Source: Corallium rubrum (taxonomy: Eukaryota > Cnidaria > Anthozoa > Scleralcyonacea > Coralliidae). From it: a stretch of 64,000 bases of DNA. The position numbers and the translations under genes were made by a program. The notes below the pieces were generated by a model, which saw only the letters and a list, made by a program, of their open reading frames with translations, was not told the origin of the DNA and did not search any database. This document shows positions 58,250-64,000 of the stretch, one piece after another (within the stretch, counting starts at the first letter, position 1; the number at the start of each line of letters is the position of its first letter). The stretch lies in assembly GCA_964035015.1 (NCBI GenBank), contig OZ036000.1, forward strand, positions 2,984,099-3,048,098. Direction: 5' to 3'.

Positions 58250-59140
58250 TCTTAATCAAGAATGACGAATCTGCTTTATAAAAAGAACGTATGAAAAGGC
58301 TAAGGTTTAGGAGAACGGCTATATATTTTGTAAACGGAACGAGTGAACTATACTATAATTTTCTCTTGACTTTCATAATATACATGAGATTTAAGAACTA
58401 TCATAAGACCTCTATCTATCTATGTTCATTTTAACAAGTCCTCGTGTCAGAAGTGCTTATCAACCCAAATATGATATTACTGCATATGGATTCTATTTAA
58501 TGTGTATAGTTGAATGCCAAAATATTTTTTGATTTAAACTTTTATTTGTTGTTTGAACATCTATCTATGTTCATTTTAACAAGTCCTCGGGTCAGAAAGA
58601 AGTATTAAGGACCTGATAGAGCCGGATTAAGGATTAAAGATTCACTCTAATTCTTTTCTTTAGTAATAAACACGTGGCGAAGCAAACCGAAATGTCCTAT
58701 TATATATTACTTATTGTTATATAGCTAGAGTTTCACTGGATACAACGATGACTGTCATTGGTTGATTTGTGATCATATGACCTTAGCTAAATTCCAGTCA
58801 GAACAAAAGAACAGCAATACACTTCTCCAGTTAATCTTCACACATGCTTTGAAGACCTATAAATATTCTTTTTTCGTACCAAACAAGCTTTTATTTATAG
58901 GATGCCGTGAAGACTTCAAAGTTCTAGCGGTCAACAATTGAAAACTTATTGACCGAGCAGGCAATAAGTTCTCAATTATTGCCTGCTCGGTAGACATTCA
59001 TATTTGTTTGTTTGATGTGAAATTACAGAGCCAGGCGAAATGTTTTGGTAAGTCTTTCAGTTTGTCTTTTCGTTTGTGTACTTTCCCTTGATAAACGTCG
59101 AAATTATTCAGCGAAACTCAAACTGTATAAAAAACACTTA
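58250..59140. other. Gene-free stretch with a 43-bp direct repeat
   Basis: ATCTATCTATGTTCATTTTA and CAAGTCCTCG(T/G)GTCAGAA occur at about 58413 and 58559. A GAGCAGGCAATAAGTTCTCA inverted segment lies near 58955-58992. No gene was recognised. Confidence 0.4.
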
Positions 59141-59462
59141 GGGGCCGTTCACACTAGCGAGTTAAATCGATCCGAGACCGATTTAAGGCAAAATGAACCA
59201 GATGTGAACAGTCGCAAGCGAACCGAGATCGATCTCGAATCGATCTAAACTAGTCCACTTCTGGAGATGGTCTCGAATCGAATTAGTTTGGATCACATCG
59301 AAGTGTGAACGCAGGAACAAAGCAAACCGAATTAATCAGGCTGGCTACCTGAATTTAATATGATTTGGTAACCACGCTAAAACCATGCGCGGCAAAAATA
59401 CGACGGCCATTTTGTTTTCGCTAGAATATCTGGCAGTTTATCTACTACCTTTATTTATAAAC

Positions 59463-60222
59463 ATGTCAAAACGGGGAGAAACCTGGTCAAACGAGGAGAC
59501 TTCGGCTTTAATTGCAATCTGGGGAGATCAAGAAATTCAAAAGAAGTTAAGTAATTGTCACAAAAACTCTGACATTTACAAAATAATTAGCGATAAATTG
59601 GAGAAAGTTAATGGTTACGAGAGGGACCTCGGCCAATGTCGAACAAAAATTAAACACCTAAAGATCATGTATAAGAAGTACAAGGACTCCCTGGCATCCT
59701 CTGGTGCTGGCAGAAGAAAGCCTCCGAAGTTTTTTGATGAGCTGGATAGATTTCTGGGCGACAAGCCAGATGCCACAGGGATTGAAAACAGCATTGATAT
59801 CTCAGACTCAACATCGGAAATCAGTAACGAGGTCGAGGATGAAAGTGTTGGTTATAATAATATAGGTAAACTCCTTAAATTGATTGTATAATTAGTTGTT
59901 TATTTGTTGTTCTGTCTTCATTTTGTTAATTATGAGTTTGTACCCAGATTATTGCATTATCATATATTTCAAATTTTTATAATAATTTATTTCAGATTCA
60001 GATCTTGTTCAAAAATATGGTGAAGGATCGACGTATGAAAAAGCATGCCCAGAATATGGATACAACGTAGAGTTGCAGTCAACAGGAGTTCACTTTGGTG
60101 ACAATGGATGTGTAAAGGTTTATTGTGAGGATGATGAGTTTCACTGCCCCAAATACTTCTTCGCTGACAAGGGTACATAGACTAATTTTGCTAGCAACTT
60201 GTTATTCTATCCCAGTATCTTG

Positions 60223-60281
<59 letters not shown>

Positions 60282-60950
60282 GTATATGTATATATATATA
60301 TAATGTATATATATAGTGTAGTCAGGAGTGGTTTGGGAGCACTATTTTAGGATCTCTGGGTTCTATCATGTTTCTAGATCTATTTTGAAATTCAAAATGA
60401 TGAATTATCCTAAAATTCAATGCTGTTTTTGTATTTTTTAAAATAACATAATCCATATTTTAGCAAAGTTCAGGAGGGGCATGCTCCTTTTGCCACATAC
60501 ATGCTTGATACTGTTTAATATCAACTTCAATAAAAGTGCTGTATCTTTACTAACATCTGCAGAACTCTTCTTTCAGAATCTGGCAAGGTTGATGTTGAGC
60601 CAAGAAACAAAAGGACAATAGAGAGTTCAGAAGTAAAAAAGGGGAAGAAAGCAAAGAAGGAAACAGCAGTCGAGAGAGCTATGGGTAAATTTACCGAATA
60701 TCAGAAAGATTCAGATAAAGCATTTCTTGGTCACATGAAGGAACAAGCAAAGGTAGAGGCAGAACTGAGGAGTCAGGAGTTAAAGGCATTTCAGACTCAA
60801 TGGCACTGCTTGCTGGGGCAATTGCAGGAAACCGACCTAACCCTACAACTGCACATGGAAGCCTTCATAATAATTATCACACCACTATCGAGGATGATGG
60901 CAAAACATATTACTCATTCTAGACTGTTCACATTTGAATTGATCTTATAG
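59463..60950 (+). CDS. Harbinger Myb/SANT-like DNA-binding protein
   Basis: Three exons (59463-59865, 59996-60172, 60577-60950) join with matching phase-1 introns to 317 residues. The N-terminus, R-G-E-T-W-S-N-E-E-T-S-A-L-I-A-I-W, opens a trihelix/MADF-like domain of about 90 residues. It continues N-G-Y-E-R-D-L-G-Q-C-R-T-K-I-K-H-L-K and K-Y-K-D-S-L. A Lys-rich stretch (K-K-G-K-K-A-K-K) follows in exon 3. Such proteins help Harbinger transposase enter the nucleus and bind the ends. An upstream in-frame ATG exists at 59385, but the conserved part starts at MSKRG. Near 60790-60800 a one-base loss is likely. The alternative frame gives a more plausible tail (M-A-L-L-A-G-A-I-A-G-N-R-P-N-P), so the natural C-terminus is probably different. 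Confidence 0.75.
60225..60318. repeat. (TA)n microsatellite
   Basis: TA array in an intron of the Harbinger Myb-like gene. Confidence 0.9.
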
Positions 60951-61104
60951 TTATTTTCTTGTGTTAAATTTATTGGACTGCGTGAACACAAATGGAACAC
61001 CAAACAAGCGAATATTTGTACACTACACAGCTTACAAAAGATTATATACTGTTAATGTTACCTAGCTTCAATGGCATATCATTATTTATTACATAATTAT
61101 TGCA

Positions 61105-61156
<52 letters not shown>
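61105..61156. repeat. (TA)n microsatellite
   Basis: Pure TA array between the convergent Harbinger genes. Confidence 0.95.
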
Positions 61157-61160
<4 letters not shown>

Positions 61161-61206
61161 ACTTACTTATATTTAATATATTTTTGTACAAGCATAAATG
61201 TAAAGT

Positions 61207-63289
61207 TTACTGTGTTCTAAAAAGTTCAGTCAAAGCTTCTCGGATTTCCTGTGCAGTAGTGTCTACTTGGGTCCCAAAGTCAAAGCTTTCATCACCTATA
61301 TTGTCATTTGTATTAAGCCACGCTTCCTGAAATCCATCTCCCCTCATCTCACAAAGATTATGCAGGACACAACAAGAGGCAATTTTTTTAGGCAAATACT
61401 TCAAACTCGTATCATTTCTCGTGAGAAGGCAACGGAATCTGCCTTTCAGCCTGCCAAATGCTCCTTCAATGATATTTCTTGCTTTGCTTAACCGGTAATT
61501 AAAGAGAATTTGTTCCTGACTTAAAATCCCTGTGTTTTGGTATTGTTTGAGCAACCAAGGTAGTAGAGGGTATGCTGCAGGGTTGCCAGATTGGCTTTTT
61601 TTAAGCCATATTTCTCTAATTTGGCTTGTTTTTACAAGGTTTGGCTTGGAAAAATTTCCTTTGGCTTATAACTATTTTTTGGCTTATTTTTGGCTTTTTT
61701 CTCTAAAAAATAGAAAGTCGTCGGTCTTTTCACCATATTTCAGTTTTTCATCGGTTAAAATTTGCCGCTTTGTTGTTTAGAAAGACTAATTGTTAAATCT
61801 CGGTATAGAGCAGTAGGGATTACCCGATCCGCGAGTTGGATAACCATGGGATAACTAACAACCAATCAGAGACGAATTCTTAATTTAGAACATCATGACT
61901 CATGCCACTGTCTTCGCAGAGGTCCGACCGCATAATTTTTCAAGTTTCAACCAATCATAATTCAAGAATTTTGATCCGTTTAAAAAGTTGACTCAGTTGA
62001 CTAAGACGAACTTCTCTTTTTAACCGAGTTTTAAACTGAATACTTGCATGACAGACTTATATGAAATGTTTTGAAATGTGAAATGTGAGTGTATACCTAA
62101 ACAAATAATTTAAAAAAATAAGCAAATTTTTAGTTTTTATGTCAGATAAAGTGATAAACCGATTATTTATGGCATACTTGCATAATTATTACTGCAATTA
62201 GCACTCGGGCCCAGTCCCCCGCCTTAATTTTAGAGTTTGGCTTTTTTTGGCTTATTTTGAACATGCGTTTGGCTTATTTTGGCCCAGAGGACCTGGCAAC
62301 CCTGGTATGCTGGGTCTCCAACTAAGAAGAGTGGAATATCACATCCATTGATATTCTCTGTCCACTGGAATAAAAACTGAACGAAATGAGTGGTGTAAAA
62401 AAGTGTGTGTGTGTGTGGGGATTTTACAACTTAACAGTGCAATGCCAAACATGGACCTGGATGTGAAACTATCCCTACTAATGCTTTATATTCCAATTAA
62501 TATAATATCATTTATCCAGTAATTATATACTTTATATTAACTCTTTAGAGGCTATGGTCCTCCCCTTCATGAGTAAAATTGTCTGAAGAAATCGTTGGGC
62601 AGGGAGAATTGTTGCTAGGAACACTTTTTTATAGAAACAGGATGAAATGGTTCATTTTAAGGGGTTTTTAACATAAGATGTCAGATGGGTGTGCTGAAAA
62701 GTGTGTGTGATAAATATTAGGAAAATTTTGTTCTCCCATCAACAACAGCTCGTAAAGAATTTCCTGTTGGCCATGTGATAAACCGTGGCAAGAGGATGCT
62801 AACGATTGCTTGGTAAACTTCGTTGACAATTTGACATGCTGTGCTCTTCGCCACGTCAAATCTCCAACCCAAAGAACGTAGATCTTCCCCTGTTGCCAGA
62901 TGCCAGAGGCAAATGGCCACTCGTTTCTGGAGAGGGATGGACCTAAATCGTGTATTCTGTTTATCTAAAGTTGGGGAAAATAAATCCTCGCAAATGAAAG
63001 AAAAAGTGCTTCTTGTCATGCGGAAATTGTCTATCCACAGCCTGTCTTCTTCCCATAGAGAAACCGTTCTTTCCCAAAAATAGCACTGGCCCCTGGTTGG
63101 TTCGATCCAAAATCATCTTTCTACCGCTCCATTCAAAGTATTAGCCAAGGCAATTTGACGTCTTTTGTTATTCTGTAGATACCGCAAAATAGTCTGGCCT
63201 ATTTCTTTCGAATTCTTTGCACGTTTTCTTGTCTTTTCCTTGTACTGACTTACCAAAATAGCCAACGCAGAAACTAGGCTATCCGCCAT
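61207..63289 (-). pseudogene. Harbinger DDE transposase, disrupted
   Basis: The N-terminal exon begins M-A-D-S-L-V-S-A-L at 63289 and continues to L-R-S-L-G-W-R-F-D-V-A-K-S-T-A-C-Q-I-V. It contains a TGA (63113-63115) where a Trp would be expected. After an ill-defined middle, 62363-62305 reads W-T-E-N-I-N-G-C-D-I-P-L-F-L-V-G-D-P-A-Y, the second catalytic Asp region. There a 727-bp MITE splits the codon run. Beyond it 61577-61207 gives P-L-L-P-W-L-L-K-Q-Y, N-Y-R-L-S-K-A-R-N-I-I-E-G-A-F-G-R-L-K-G-R-F (third catalytic Glu) and C-C-V-L-H-N-L-C. With a nonsense change, a damaged middle and an insertion it cannot encode a working enzyme. Confidence 0.85.
61578..62304. mobile_element. hAT-type MITE inside the Harbinger transposase
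   Basis: The ends CAGGGTTGCCAG and (A)CCTGGCAACCCTG have an 8-base target GTATGCTG at 61570-61577 and 62305-62312. The interior repeats GGCTTATTTT and shares a GTCTTCGCAGAGGTCC fragment with 27075. No ORF. Confidence 0.9.
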
Positions 63290-63502
63290 TATTGTTTCTC
63301 AGACTCAAACCCAGTTTTCGCGCTGTTTCCACGATAACGTGATCCCCAGAAGTCCCTAGCAGAATCCCAGTACCCCTTTAGAACTCCTTCAGTACTCCCC
63401 TTCCTCTACTTTAGTGTGAACGCTCCGGACAAGTGAACCGAGATCGATCTCGGATCGATCCAACTAGATCGATCCACAAACGAGCTAAGTGTGAATGGCC
63501 CC

Positions 63503-63612
63503 ATAATGTCTGATCCCTCGGGAAACAGTTAGTTTTGTTTTCCCTCGAGTCTCGATCAGGACTCTCGGGAAAACAAAACTAACTGTTTCCCTCGGGAGCA
63601 GACATTAAGTGT
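63503..63612. repeat. Foldback repeat, right part after Harbinger insertion
   Basis: The stem ATGTCTGATCCCTCGGGAAA with AGTTAGTTTTGTTTTCCC is mirrored around TCGATCAGG. The right arm ends AGACATTAAGTG, whose partner CACTTA lies at 59135-59140 on the other side of the Harbinger element. Confidence 0.8.
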
Positions 63613-63656
63613 ATATTATTAGTTATCATAGATTATTCACTGACTTTGTATTGACA

Positions 63657-63838
63657 TCAACGTTGATATGGGCTGGTCGGCGAGATGATTGGCTGAGCTG
63701 TGGTGACGTCAACATCGTCATCACCGTCGTCGTCGTCATCAGTGTCTTCTCCTGAGCCTGAGCCAGATATATCGATATCGCCAGTTCCGGTTGCTGTTGA
63801 ATTGCTGGAGCACGTGATATCCGTCTTTGATTGTTTCT
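63657..63838 (-). CDS. Last exon of an acidic Ser/Gly-rich protein (partial)
   Basis: An acceptor (GCATTCCAG) at 63839-63840 opens an exon of 60 codons ending in TGA at 63657. It reads K-Q-S-K-T-D-I-T-C, then G-D-I-D-I-S-G-S-G-S-G-E-D-T and a run of Asp (D-D-D-D-D-G-D-D-D-V-D-V), ending P-I-I-S-P-T-S-P-Y-Q-R. Repeated Ser-Gly next to acidic residues is the pattern of glycosaminoglycan attachment, and Asp-rich tails also occur in coral skeletal acidic proteins. The 5' exons lie beyond the right edge, so family and localisation are unknown. The exon starts two bases into a codon. Confidence 0.5.
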
Positions 63839-63844
63839 CTGGAA

Positions 63845-64000
63845 TGCAATGGAATAAGATGAGATGAGGTGGGTAGGATAGGATGGGATGGAGGTGAGCT
63901 GAGCTGAGCTGAGCTGGGCTGGGCTGAATTGAATTGAGTTGCACTGAGCTGAGACGAAACGAGACGAGATGAGATGAGACGAGACGAGACGAGATGAGAC
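63845..64000. repeat. Degenerate GAGCT/GAGAC/GGATG repeats
   Basis: Pentamer-like words (GGATGGGATG, GAGCTGAGCT, ACGAGACGAG) run to the window edge. Probably an old pentanucleotide array. Confidence 0.8.

Larger units (their letters stand above)
59141..63502. mobile_element. PIF/Harbinger DNA transposon, autonomous type but broken
   Basis: The ends are GGGGCC(G/A)TTCACACT followed by AGC and inner GATCGATC-rich subterminal words. The left flank is TTA (59138-59140) and the right flank ATA (63503-63505), a TTA target with one change. It carries the two genes typical of the superfamily in convergent orientation: a Myb/SANT-like protein (+) and a DDE transposase (-). It inserted into a foldback whose right arm follows directly. 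Confidence 0.85.

Overview
The window looks like nuclear DNA of an anthozoan cnidarian, most likely a stony coral. The evidence is AT-rich DNA with small exons and GT-AG introns, intronless class A GPCR genes in a local cluster, a secreted protein with galaxin-type di-cysteine repeats, Penelope-like retroelements with GIY-YIG endonucleases, PIF/Harbinger and hAT elements, tRNA-derived SINEs and many long simple repeats. The phylum is an inference from gene and repeat content. No bacterial operon, CRISPR array or virus was seen.

Layout. 0-3.5 kb: a CAT microsatellite, a 22-bp minisatellite built on the palindrome CACGTG, TA arrays and foldback repeats. 3.5-15.6 kb: a duplicated class A GPCR cluster on the + strand (two intact genes, one broken copy, one 3' fragment). 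It is interrupted by a 1.3-kb hAT-type element, a Penelope element with a long intact RT/GIY-YIG frame, and a truncated relative. 15.8-22.4 kb: twelve minus-strand exons of an IQCH-like gene, with a perfect RFX X-box just upstream of its ATG. 23.2-26.8 kb: a complete seven-exon COMMD10 gene on the minus strand. 28.0-36.7 kb: no protein gene, but a CCAAT/ETS promoter-like start, splice sites and nested tandem repeats that form hairpins; this is the best candidate for an undescribed non-coding RNA locus. 37.1-40.4 kb: a MITE, a duplicated fragment of COMMD10 exons 1-2 and a foldback element that itself holds another transposon. 40.4-41.8 kb: a complete COX5A gene on the minus strand. 43.06-46.63 kb: a long-TIR element carrying a dead RecQ-like helicase, with a TTAA-flanked element inside it. 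46.9-52.3 kb: an unrecognised multi-exon + strand gene with a head-to-head Penelope dimer in its last intron. 53.3-54.9 kb: a three-exon galaxin-like secreted protein on the minus strand, with a TATA box. 55-59 kb: gene-poor, with SINEs and foldbacks. 59.14-63.50 kb: a PIF/Harbinger element with a Myb-like gene and a broken transposase split by a hAT MITE. 63.66-63.84 kb: the last exon of an acidic Ser-Gly-rich protein whose gene runs off the right edge.

The cellular genes (COMMD10, COX5A, IQCH-like, galaxin-like) are unrelated in function. What unifies the window is layered transposition: empty sites, target duplications and nested copies let several insertion orders be read directly.
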